Source of the DNA: an uncultured Clostridiaceae bacterium
GTDB lineage: Bacteria > Bacillota > Clostridia > Oscillospirales > Ruminococcaceae
Assembly (NCBI GenBank): GCA_946411985.1
Contig: CAMKFY010000021.1
Span: 1-13,321 of the forward strand
Length of the DNA stretch: 13,321 nucleotides
Direction: 5' to 3'
Below the pieces are notes generated by a model. The model had not been told where the DNA came from. It saw only the letters and a list, made by a program, of their open reading frames with translations, and did no database searches. Shown here piece by piece: positions 6,836 to 13,321 of this stretch; positions within the stretch are counted from its first letter, which is position 1; each line of letters opens with the position of its first letter. Both the position numbers and the translations under genes were made by a program.

Positions 6836-6840
6836 CTCCT
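6836..6840 (-). promoter_or_regulatory. Ribosome binding site that selects the rimM AUU start
   Basis: AGGAG directly follows the khpA stop codon (6841-6843). The 8-nt spacer 6835-6828 ends at ATT 6827-6825. The distance suits ATT and is far too long (41 nt) for the GTG at 6794. No other Shine-Dalgarno of comparable strength lies between. Confidence 0.7.
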
Positions 6841-7083
6841 TTACACTATATCCACCATTATTCTTTTGCCAACCCTATTAGCAGCAGCTCGCATAACCAC
6901 TCTTATAGCCTTTGCTATTCTGCCCTGCTTGCCTATAACGCGACCTTTATCTGGTGTATCTACCTCAAGATGATATACTATAACCCCTTCCTCATTTGGC
7001 TCGTCTACGGTAACATTCACAAAATCTTTATTTTCAACCAAGCCCTTAGATAAAGATATTAACAAATTTTCTAAATTCTCCAT
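6841..7083 (-). CDS. khpA: KH-domain RNA-binding protein KhpA
   Basis: This 80-residue protein is a single KH domain. The GxxG RNA-binding loop is GKQG at 51-54, within KGRVIGKQGRIAKAIRVVMR. KhpA works with KhpB/Jag as a small-RNA/mRNA chaperone and affects cell-wall synthesis in several Firmicutes. Its place between rpsP and rimM is the conserved one. The ATG at 7081-7083 has GGAGG 10 nt upstream. An 83-nt gap to rpsP contains a short dyad (AATGC-5-GCATT) of unknown meaning. Confidence 0.93.
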   Translation of the reverse strand: MENLENLLISLSKGLVENKDFVNVTVDEPNEEGVIVYHLEVDTPDKGRVIGKQGRIAKAIRVVMRAAANRVGKRIMVDIV

Positions 7084-7166
7084 TAAAATTAAACCTCCAA
7101 GATAAAATAATCATAACAAATGCAAAACGCATTACATAAAAACCACACAAAAAATAACTAAAAAAG

Positions 7167-7409
7167 CTACACAATACTCCTCTGCTTAAACAACCTAGCT
7201 AACACATCTGTGGGCTTTGCGCCTCTTTCAAGCCAAAAACGTAACCTATCTTCCTTAACGTTCAAAATTGAAGGCTCTTTTAAAGGGTCATACGTGCCCA
7301 CCTGCTCTATGAATCTTCCATCTCTCGGATATCTCGAATCTGCCACCACAACCCTGTAAAATGGAAATTTTTTAGCACCCATTCTTTTTAATCTTATTTT
7401 AACTGCCAT
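7167..7409 (-). CDS. rpsP: Small ribosomal subunit protein bS16
   Basis: This is a full-length 80-residue bS16, an early-binding protein of the 30S body. The sequence MAVKIRLKRMGAKKFPFYRV, followed by VADSRYPRDGRFIEQVGTYDP, is diagnostic, and the C-terminus keeps the WLERGAKPTD region. A GGGGG purine tract lies 10 nt ahead of the ATG. It follows ffh by 49 nt without a terminator or clear promoter, so it belongs to the same transcript. Confidence 0.97.
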   Translation of the reverse strand: MAVKIRLKRMGAKKFPFYRVVVADSRYPRDGRFIEQVGTYDPLKEPSILNVKEDRLRFWLERGAKPTDVLARLFKQRSIV

Positions 7410-7458
7410 TGCAATTATTCCCCCTTTTTTAAACTTTAAACAAAAATAAAATTATAAA

Positions 7459-8799
7459 TCACCTAAACTTTGGAAATAGCATATTCTTGAAACGCCCTTT
7501 CTTACCACCAAATTTTTTAAATAATTTTTGCATCTGATCAAATTGCTTTAAAAGCTGATTAACATCAGACAAAGTAGTACCACTTCCAGAAGATATTCTC
7601 CTCCTTCGTGAATAATCTATTATAGATGGCGTGCTTCTTTCACTCTTAGTCATAGAACATATTATAGCCTCAACTTTAGCTATTTTGTCTTCTCCTTTTT
7701 CCAAATCTTCATCTTTAATTTTGCCAGCCACGCCAGGAATGGAGCCTATAATGCTTTTTATAGAACCCAACCTTTTTATCTGCTTCATCTGAACTAAAAG
7801 ATCCTCCATATCAAACTTATTCTTCTTTAGCTTTTCTGTCATTTTCTCCACATCTTTTAATTCAACGGCACTTTTAGCCTTCTCAATTAAAGACAAAACA
7901 TCTCCCATACCCAAAATCCTAGACGCCATACCATCTGGTTTGAAAAGCTCTATATCATCTGCCTTCTCGCCTACGCCAACAAACTTTATGGGCTTGCCCG
8001 TTGTATATAACACAGAAAGAGCAGCTCCACCCTTAGTATCCCCATCTAATTTGGTTAAAACAACGCCATCAAACCCCACCCTTTCGTTAAAAGTTTTGGC
8101 AACGTTTAGGGCGTCTTGACCCATCATAGCGTCTAAAACAAACAGCGTTTCGTTAACAGACACAGCAGACTTTAAATTTAAAAGCTCATCCATGAGCTCA
8201 TCATCCACATGAAGCCTGCCCGCAGTATCTAATATAACCAAATCATGGCCATAATCTGCAGCATATTTGAGCGCCTCACTTGCAATATCTACAGGAGAAA
8301 CGTTGCCCATTTCAAACACTTTAACGCCAACATCTGCGCCAACCACCTCTAACTGTTTTATAGCAGCAGGCCTATATACGTCGCAAGCGACAAGCAACGG
8401 CCTGCGGCCTTGTTTAAGATAGTATTTAGCTATTTTCCCACAATGCGTGGTTTTTCCACTTCCTTGCAAACCACACATCATAACCACCAAAGAACCCTTA
8501 GAAGGAAAGCTAAAAGCGTTTACAACATCTACTCCGCCCAACAAATCTACAAGCTCATCTTTAACCACCTTAATAAATTGCTGGCCAGGCGTTAAACTCT
8601 CTAAAACATCCACTCCAACCGCACGCCTAGCAACCGAATCTACAAAATCCCTAACCACGTCATAGTTTACATCCGATTCAAGTAAAGTTAACTTTATATC
8701 ACGCAGAGCAAAATTAACATCCTTCTCGGTTAACTTTCCCTTTGAACGAAGTTTTTTAAATATTTTTGCCATTTTCTGCGATAAATTTTCAAATATCAA
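7459..8799 (-). CDS. ffh: Signal recognition particle GTPase Ffh
   Basis: Ffh binds signal peptides emerging from the ribosome and, with 4.5S/6S RNA and FtsY, delivers them to the Sec translocon. The 446-residue protein has the N domain (1-95), then the G domain with GLQGSGKTT (P-loop), DVYRPAA, DTAGR and TKLDGDTKGG. The methionine-rich M domain follows, with MTKSERSTPSII and SRRRRISSGSGT as the RNA-binding helix-turn-helix. I keep the TTG at 8797-8799 as start: GGAGG is 6 nt upstream and the product begins MIFENLSQKM, as in relatives; the nearby ATG (8804-8802) is out of frame. ylxM, usually just upstream in Firmicutes, is absent. Its own consensus promoter precedes it. Confidence 0.97.
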   Translation of the reverse strand: MIFENLSQKMAKIFKKLRSKGKLTEKDVNFALRDIKLTLLESDVNYDVVRDFVDSVARRAVGVDVLESLTPGQQFIKVVKDELVDLLGGVDVVNAFSFPSKGSLVVMMCGLQGSGKTTHCGKIAKYYLKQGRRPLLVACDVYRPAAIKQLEVVGADVGVKVFEMGNVSPVDIASEALKYAADYGHDLVILDTAGRLHVDDELMDELLNLKSAVSVNETLFVLDAMMGQDALNVAKTFNERVGFDGVVLTKLDGDTKGGAALSVLYTTGKPIKFVGVGEKADDIELFKPDGMASRILGMGDVLSLIEKAKSAVELKDVEKMTEKLKKNKFDMEDLLVQMKQIKRLGSIKSIIGSIPGVAGKIKDEDLEKGEDKIAKVEAIICSMTKSERSTPSIIDYSRRRRISSGSGTTLSDVNQLLKQFDQMQKLFKKFGGKKGRFKNMLFPKFR

Positions 8800-8833
8800 A
8801 ACATTCCTCCAAAACTATACCAAACACAAACAA

Positions 8834-8862
8834 ATTATATATTTATTAGCGCAAATTGTCAA
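8834..8862 (-). promoter_or_regulatory. Perfect-consensus sigma-A promoter for the ffh operon
   Basis: On the minus strand TTGACA (8862-8857), a 17-nt spacer and TATAAT (8839-8834) match the sigma-A consensus at all twelve positions with ideal spacing. Transcription should begin near 8827, leaving a leader of about 28 nt before ffh. It is placed in the 96-nt gap after the Spo0A-like gene and should give strong expression of ffh through the HPr-like gene. Confidence 0.88.
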
Positions 8863-8895
8863 CATATTTTCTAAATATGGATATAAATACCATAA

Positions 8896-9675
8896 TTAAA
8901 ATACCATATCATCTTTTATTTCATTAGCAATACATTTAACAAACTCCAAAACAGATGGCCTATTTTCATAAACTTTAGAAACGTTTGGATAGTGCTTTTC
9001 TAAGCAAGAAAAAGAGTTATCACGCCAGGTAACCTCTATGGCATGCCGCATACACCTATCTATATTTGCAGAAGCGGTGTAGTAACGCAAAGACAAAATC
9101 CTATAAATATCTGACGTTATACAAAAATTTAAATTTCTCATATATAATTCTATGGCATCTACAACATATTTATAACCAGTTAAATAACAAGCCATACCCA
9201 TATTACGCAACTTTTCAGAAATTTTATGCCTAACGTAAGACTCCGCATAAGAATTAAAATATGGGAAAACCGAATTCATATCAACATATCTGCATATCTT
9301 CTCAACCCATCCAACAACCTTAGAATCACTGTAACTTTCACATCCATTGCAAAAAATTTTAGATATTCCGCAAGCTCTAACATGCTCCAAAAAACGCTGC
9401 CTGCCAGTTCTAAAAACCGCAACAACATAAGGTATGTTAAAAGAACCATTATACATGCTATATAACAACTTCATTGCGCTGCCCTTTTGATCTTCTATAA
9501 ATAGCAGCAAAACACAATTTCCCCTATTATTTATAAAATCTCGCACATGCCCAAAATCCATATTTCTAATTCGTAAAGCATCCACATTTTTTAAAAGATA
9601 TAAACTCTCTATTAATTCACTGTGTTGCTCCGGCCTATCCACCAAAAATAGTAACTGAGGTTTATATATTTTCAT
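8896..9675 (-). CDS. Spo0A-like protein with degenerate receiver domain
   Basis: The C-terminal half (about 148-256) reads as the Spo0A DNA-binding domain: YLTGYKYVVDAIELY, then LRYYTASANIDRCMRHAIEV ahead of TW, and ENRPSVLEFVKCIANEI. Spo0A is the master regulator of entry into sporulation and binds 0A boxes. The total length, 259, is close to Spo0A. The N-terminal half still looks like a receiver (strand LLFLVD; VLLLFI; YVVAVF) but the chemistry is gone: one acid remains where an Asp pair is expected, the phosphoacceptor Asp aligns with Phe59, the Thr/Ser position is Val, and the KP motif is absent. It should not be controlled by aspartyl phosphorylation. The ATG at 9673-9675 has AAGGAG 7 nt upstream. 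The gene follows tsf by 38 nt, so it is probably made together with ribosomal genes, far from the usual spo0A setting. Confidence 0.82.
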   Translation of the reverse strand: MKIYKPQLLFLVDRPEQHSELIESLYLLKNVDALRIRNMDFGHVRDFINNRGNCVLLLFIEDQKGSAMKLLYSMYNGSFNIPYVVAVFRTGRQRFLEHVRACGISKIFCNGCESYSDSKVVGWVEKICRYVDMNSVFPYFNSYAESYVRHKISEKLRNMGMACYLTGYKYVVDAIELYMRNLNFCITSDIYRILSLRYYTASANIDRCMRHAIEVTWRDNSFSCLEKHYPNVSKVYENRPSVLEFVKCIANEIKDDMVF

Positions 9676-9713
9676 CTTCTTGCTCCTTGAAATATAAACA
9701 AATTAAACTGTGC

Positions 9714-10622
9714 CTAGCGCAACATACCAGAAACTTCATCCGCAAAATTATCGCTGCGTTTCTCTATTCCCTCACCTTTTTCCATTCTAATAAATTTTAA
9801 TATTTTTATATCTGCATTAATATCTTTGCAAACACTCTTAGTGTATTCGGAAATAGACATAGAATCATCCCTAACATACCGCTGCTCGTTAAGGCAAACT
9901 TCTGCAAAAAACTTACCCATCTTACCTTTAATTATTTTGCTAAGCACTGCATCAGGCTTATTTAACTCTTTCAACTGCTCTTTATAAACGCTCTCTTCTT
10001 TTTCTAAAACATCTTTTGGAACATCTTCACTACTAATATAGCACGGGTTTGCAGCAGCAATATGCATGGCAATATTCCTGCCATATTCCAAAAATTTTGG
10101 ATCTTTAAAATCCGCATCTCCGCCAAATTGCACCAAAACGCCTATTTTTCCACCGCCATGAACATAAGACACCAAATTTCCATTTAAACGCTCAAAACGT
10201 CTTATTTTAATATTTTCGCCTATTGCTAAAATTTTTTCCTCGAGTGCCTCTCTCACAAGCAAACTACCACCAGAAATTTTAACATTATTTAAATCTTCCA
10301 AACTATTAGGGTTTTCCTTTAATATTGTGTCTGCCACATTGTTAACAAATTCAACAAAACTTTTATTTTTAGCTACAAAATCGGTTTCCGAATTTACTTC
10401 TAGAATAACCCCAGCATCACCTAAAACCTTAACAGACACCAAGCCCTCAGCAGCCACCCTGCCTGCCTTTTTAGCCGCCTTAGAAGCACCGCTTTTTCTA
10501 AGCACAAGAATAGCCTGCTCCAAATCTCCTGAAGCTTCTTGCAAAGCCTTTTTACAATCCATCATGCCAACACCTGTTTTATCTCGCAATGCCTTTACAT
10601 CTTTTGCAGAAAAATTTGACAT
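9714..10622 (-). CDS. tsf: Elongation factor Ts
   Basis: EF-Ts is the nucleotide exchange factor that regenerates EF-Tu-GTP. The product is 302 residues, slightly longer than the family average. It begins MSNFSAKDVKALRDKTGVGM with the UBA-like N-terminal domain (MMDCKKALQEASGDLEQA) and keeps the core motif NSETDFVAKN that inserts into EF-Tu. The C-terminal part has the usual EQRYVRDD and a helical tail. I start at the ATG 10620-10622, with GGAGG 6 nt upstream; the GTG two codons earlier overlaps the ribosome site. It lies 33 nt after rpsB, the universal partner, and is read from the rpsB promoter. Confidence 0.97.
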   Translation of the reverse strand: MSNFSAKDVKALRDKTGVGMMDCKKALQEASGDLEQAILVLRKSGASKAAKKAGRVAAEGLVSVKVLGDAGVILEVNSETDFVAKNKSFVEFVNNVADTILKENPNSLEDLNNVKISGGSLLVREALEEKILAIGENIKIRRFERLNGNLVSYVHGGGKIGVLVQFGGDADFKDPKFLEYGRNIAMHIAAANPCYISSEDVPKDVLEKEESVYKEQLKELNKPDAVLSKIIKGKMGKFFAEVCLNEQRYVRDDSMSISEYTKSVCKDINADIKILKFIRMEKGEGIEKRSDNFADEVSGMLR

Positions 10623-10655
10623 ATACACCCTCCCAAAATTTTAAACTTAAAAAAT

Positions 10656-11462
10656 TTATTCCGTCTGCGAATTGGGCTCGCTATATTCTTTATTAACATC
10701 TTCTCCTAAGCTTGCCTTCTCTTCGCCTTCATCTTTTTTATTCACATCTTCAGAACCATCAACATCTTCAACATCCGAACCACCTTGACGTGCTTCCAAC
10801 ACTGTGCTCGCCACCACTCCCGTTATTAATTTAACAGCACGTATAGCATCATCATTGCCAGGTATTACGTAATCTATTTCGTCGGGGTCACAATTAGTAT
10901 CCACAATAGCTATTATTGGTATATTAAGCTTTCTTGCCTCTAAAACTGCAATTCTTTCCTTTTTTGGGTCTACTATAAATAAAGCCTTCGGCAAACGATC
11001 CATCTTCTTTATGCCGCCCAAAAATTTTTCCAGCTTTTCTATTTCAAGGTTTAATTTGTTAGATTCTTTTCTTGAAAGAAGGTTAAACGTTCCGTCTTCC
11101 TTCATTTTGTTTAACTTCGCTAACCTTTCTATTCTTGTGCGAATTGTTCTAAAATTTGTCATCATTCCACCAAGCCAACGCGCATTAACATAAAACATAT
11201 TAAATCGGATAGCTTCTTCTTTTATAGACTCACTAGCCTGCTTTTTAGTGCCAACAAATAAAATATCTCCCCCTTCGCTAACTACCTTGTTAACGAAATT
11301 GCAAGCCACCTCTAACTCTTTAACTGTTTTTTGCAAATCTATAATATAAACCTTATTCCTTTCTGTATATATATAAGGTTTCATTTTAGGGTTCCACCTT
11401 CTAGTTTGATGACCAAAATGCACCCCCGCCTCCAATAACTGTTTCATAGATACTGTCGCCAT
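10656..11462 (-). CDS. rpsB: Small ribosomal subunit protein uS2
   Basis: uS2 is a late-assembling protein of the 30S platform. The 268-residue product begins MATVSMKQLLEAGVHFGHQT and continues RRWNPKMKPYIY, the family signature, and has LFVGTKKQA, NARWLGGMMTN and the second signature PKALFIVDPKKE. After the core (about residue 228) there is an acidic tail of about 40 residues with two EDVNK units, an extension seen in many Firmicutes and of variable sequence. The ATG is 7 nt behind GGAGG (11470-11474). It is the first gene of rpsB-tsf-Spo0A-like. Confidence 0.97.
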   Translation of the reverse strand: MATVSMKQLLEAGVHFGHQTRRWNPKMKPYIYTERNKVYIIDLQKTVKELEVACNFVNKVVSEGGDILFVGTKKQASESIKEEAIRFNMFYVNARWLGGMMTNFRTIRTRIERLAKLNKMKEDGTFNLLSRKESNKLNLEIEKLEKFLGGIKKMDRLPKALFIVDPKKERIAVLEARKLNIPIIAIVDTNCDPDEIDYVIPGNDDAIRAVKLITGVVASTVLEARQGGSDVEDVDGSEDVNKKDEGEEKASLGEDVNKEYSEPNSQTE

Positions 11463-11614
11463 TTTTATACCTCCAATTTAGTTAATTCCTCCGCAAGCCA
11501 AAAAAGCAACTAACTGCCACAAAGCAGCCCACAAAGTCACCTAATAAAGCATTGCGTGTGTTATTTTAATATTTACAAATTTTATGCAACACAGCACAAA
11601 ACACATAAACACAT
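11463..11614 (-). promoter_or_regulatory. 5' leader of the rpsB transcript
   Basis: About 150 nt lie between the predicted transcription start (near 11612) and rpsB, long enough for autogenous control by uS2. Visible elements are two GGAGG sites (11492-11488 and 11474-11470), only the second well spaced for rpsB; a short hairpin CTGC-6-GCAG at 11514-11527 extended by G-U pairs; and a direct repeat CCACAAAG at 11517-11524 and 11529-11536. It matches no riboswitch or r-protein leader I know well. Confidence 0.45.
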
Positions 11615-11618
11615 TAGA

Positions 11619-11647
11619 ACTATAGCATAAAAATGTGCTATATGCAA
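11619..11647 (-). promoter_or_regulatory. Extended -10 promoter for rpsB-tsf, with internal dyad
   Basis: On the minus strand TTGCAT (11647-11642), a 17-nt spacer and TATAGT (11624-11619) with TG one base upstream (TGCTATAGT, extended -10) form a good sigma-A promoter. The spacer region holds a perfect 7-bp inverted repeat, TATAGCA (11621-11627) and TGCTATA (11636-11642) around 8 nt, which overlaps the -10 box and touches the -35 box. Confidence 0.72.
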
Positions 11648-11675
11648 ACTATTTTGTAAAATAAAAACAAAATAT

Positions 11676-12671
11676 TTAACATTCATGTTTAGGCAGCCTA
11701 TTCATTAAAACCTCAATTGAGCTTTTAATGCTATTTCCTTCATATAAAATTTTATAAATATTTTCTATTATGGGCAAATCCAAATTCTTAGCTTTACAAA
11801 ATTGATATGCTATTTGAGTGGCAAAATAGCCTTCCACAGTCATATTAACCTTCTTTAAGGCGTCTAAAACTTTAACACCAGTTCCTATTAAAAAACCTGC
11901 TTTTTTATTTCTACTATGCCTGCTAATGCATGTGGCTATCAAATCTCCTAAGCCTGCAAGGCCCGCAAAAGTTCTTCTTTTAGCTCCCATAGCCATGCCA
12001 AACTTTTCAATTTCAAAAAGCCCACGCGTCATTAACGCTGCCTTTGTGTTATCTCCAAGCCCTAATCCGTCACAAATTCCAACAGCAAGCGCTATAATAT
12101 TTTTAAGAGCACCACCTATTTCCACGCCAACAACGTCTTCGTTTACATATATTCTAAAAATAGAAGAGTTGAATATATTTTGAATCTTTTCAGCTAAATT
12201 AACGTTTAAAGAGGAAACAACAGCAGTGGAAGGCGTTAAATTTGCTATTTCCTCAGCATGAGAAGGGCCGGAAAGCACAACTATATTGCAAGATTTTGTT
12301 TCATCAAAAACCACTTCAGACATTCTTTTAAAACTGCCATATTCTAACCCTTTAGCCGCACTCACTAATATAACATCTTTTTTTATATAATCTAAAATAG
12401 TTTTTGCAACACTTCTTAAATATTTAGAAGCCACAGCTAAAATTAAAATATCAGCATACTGTAAAACCTCAATATTTGCAGTTACTTTAACCTTTTCCAA
12501 ATTTAAAACAACTCCAGGCAAACACGCCACCGCGCCATTTTCTCTATTTATAGCCTCAATTTCACTCTCCACAGCAGACCATAAAGCAACACTGCAGCCA
12601 GCGTAAGATGAAAAAAGCTTAGCAATTGCAACACCAAAACTACCAGCGCCTACTATAGCTATTTTTGTCAT
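11676..12671 (-). CDS. gpsA: Glycerol-3-phosphate dehydrogenase [NAD(P)+]
   Basis: GpsA reduces dihydroxyacetone phosphate to sn-glycerol 3-phosphate, the backbone of phospholipids. The 331-residue cytoplasmic enzyme has an N-terminal Rossmann fold with GAGSFG (8-13), the substrate/cofactor residues around Lys107 (SAAKGLE) and LSGPSHAEE (133-141), and the C-terminal catalytic domain with Lys190 in GVEIGGALKN and GDNTKAALMTRG. The ATG (12669-12671) directly follows the plsY stop as TAAATG, with GAGG 9 nt upstream inside plsY, so the two are translationally coupled: GpsA makes the acceptor that PlsY acylates. An AT-rich inverted repeat (11651-11673) follows the stop but lacks a T-tract. Confidence 0.96.
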   Translation of the reverse strand: MTKIAIVGAGSFGVAIAKLFSSYAGCSVALWSAVESEIEAINRENGAVACLPGVVLNLEKVKVTANIEVLQYADILILAVASKYLRSVAKTILDYIKKDVILVSAAKGLEYGSFKRMSEVVFDETKSCNIVVLSGPSHAEEIANLTPSTAVVSSLNVNLAEKIQNIFNSSIFRIYVNEDVVGVEIGGALKNIIALAVGICDGLGLGDNTKAALMTRGLFEIEKFGMAMGAKRRTFAGLAGLGDLIATCISRHSRNKKAGFLIGTGVKVLDALKKVNMTVEGYFATQIAYQFCKAKNLDLPIIENIYKILYEGNSIKSSIEVLMNRLPKHEC

Positions 12672-13316
12672 TTACTTAAACCTCAATCTTTTTATTTTTG
12701 GCTCTTTTTTTTCTATTATTCTTTTTATATTTTCTTTGTGTGCAAAAATTAATATTATTGAAATAACAGTGGCAAAAACTGTGCTATTAATTAACTGGAA
12801 TGTAGATATATTCTTAAAAAAAGAAATAAAAAAAACAATAACAGGGTATAAAAGCGCGCCCGACAGAGAACTAAGAGACACCATTTTAGAAAATTTAAAT
12901 ACTATTATAAACACACTAACAGCAGCTAAAAATATTTTAAAATCCATAAAAAGCACAGCACCAGCCACCACAGATATTCCTTTGCCACCTTTAAATTTGT
13001 AGAATATTGGGAATATATGACCCAATAAAGCTGAAATACAAGCCATATACTGCACATAAACCAAAACTTCAGGCTTTAACAACTTAAAACAAAGAATATA
13101 ACACACCAAAAGCGAAATAAAACCTTTCAAAACATCGCCTATAAATGTAATTATAGCAGGTAAAAAACCAAAATTCCTCAATACATTTGTCATTCCAGCA
13201 TTTTTGCTACCCAACTGCTTTATATTTTTTTTATAAAACTTTTTAGAAATGAAAATTGCAAAATTAAAACTTCCTAATATGTAACTAAAAAAAAACGACA
13301 ACAGCGCCACAAACAC
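12672..13316 (-). CDS. plsY: Acyl-phosphate:glycerol-3-phosphate acyltransferase PlsY
   Basis: PlsY is the membrane enzyme that moves an acyl group from acyl-phosphate to glycerol 3-phosphate, giving lysophosphatidate. The 214-residue chain is hydrophobic with about five to seven membrane segments. The three family motifs are present: YILGSFN (12-18), GSKNAGMTNVLR (36-47) and GHIFPIFYKFKGGKG (99-113). A basic tail (KKEPKIKRLRFK) ends it. The start is uncertain because the window ends five bases upstream: GTG at 13316 touches the AAAGG purine tract, while GTG at 13310 is 5 nt behind it and may be the true start; one further upstream is also possible. The gene abuts gpsA. Confidence 0.93.
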   Translation of the reverse strand: MFVALLSFFFSYILGSFNFAIFISKKFYKKNIKQLGSKNAGMTNVLRNFGFLPAIITFIGDVLKGFISLLVCYILCFKLLKPEVLVYVQYMACISALLGHIFPIFYKFKGGKGISVVAGAVLFMDFKIFLAAVSVFIIVFKFSKMVSLSSLSGALLYPVIVFFISFFKNISTFQLINSTVFATVISIILIFAHKENIKRIIEKKEPKIKRLRFK

Positions 13317-13321
13317 CTTTA

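Noticed and set aside
7112..7130. AATGC-5-GCATT dyad between rpsP and khpA as a terminator or operator
   Set aside because: Only five pairs, no T-tract, and it lies inside an operon whose downstream genes need read-through.
11651..11673. ATTTTGT-9-ACAAAAT inverted repeat after gpsA as a terminator
   Set aside because: The stem is short and AT-only apart from one pair, and no T-tract follows on the minus strand; such repeats arise easily in this base composition.
1..13321. CRISPR array, tRNA or rRNA genes, SRP RNA next to ffh
   Set aside because: No regularly spaced repeats, no cloverleaf or rRNA signatures, and all gaps between genes are short and otherwise accounted for.

Overview
The window looks like an AT-rich Bacillota chromosome, most likely from the Clostridia. 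Every supported gene lies on the minus strand, so it is best read from position 13321 down to 1. The lineage is suggested by AUG/GUG/UUG starts behind strong GGAGG ribosome sites, consensus sigma-A promoters, a seryl-regulated type of HPr, and a protein with the Spo0A C-terminal DNA-binding domain, which is known only from Bacillota. The genus cannot be named from this sequence.

Layout in the direction of transcription: (1) 13316-11676, plsY and gpsA abut, giving acyl-glycerol-3-phosphate synthesis and its glycerol-3-phosphate supply. (2) 11647-8896, an extended -10 promoter with an embedded dyad and a leader of about 150 nt, then rpsB, tsf and a Spo0A-like gene with a degenerate receiver. 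(3) 8862-5281, a perfect-consensus promoter (TTGACA-17-TATAAT) drives ffh, rpsP, khpA, rimM, trmD and an HPr-like gene, ending at a 15-bp hairpin plus T-tract. (4) 5248-3425, uvrC. (5) 3421-3229, a scar of an IS200/IS605-type element immediately after the uvrC stop: a frameshifted tnpB 3' end plus the right-end hairpin that overlaps the omegaRNA scaffold. (6) 3200-1, a new promoter, a secreted Cys-rich protein (382 aa), a putative lipoprotein (549 aa) and the start of a tyrosine recombinase that runs off the window.

The housekeeping genes form two translation/secretion operons. They differ from the usual Firmicute arrangement: no pyrH-frr after tsf, no ylxM before ffh, no rplS after trmD, and instead a Spo0A-like and an HPr-like gene. 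The most interesting points are the pseudo-receiver Spo0A homologue co-transcribed with rpsB-tsf, rimM apparently starting at an AUU codon exactly 8 nt from a good ribosome site, HPr with its phosphorylatable His15 but an altered active-site loop, the orphan omegaRNA/TnpB scar, and two unrecognised exported proteins that may share an N-terminal module. I see no tRNA, rRNA, CRISPR array or known riboswitch.
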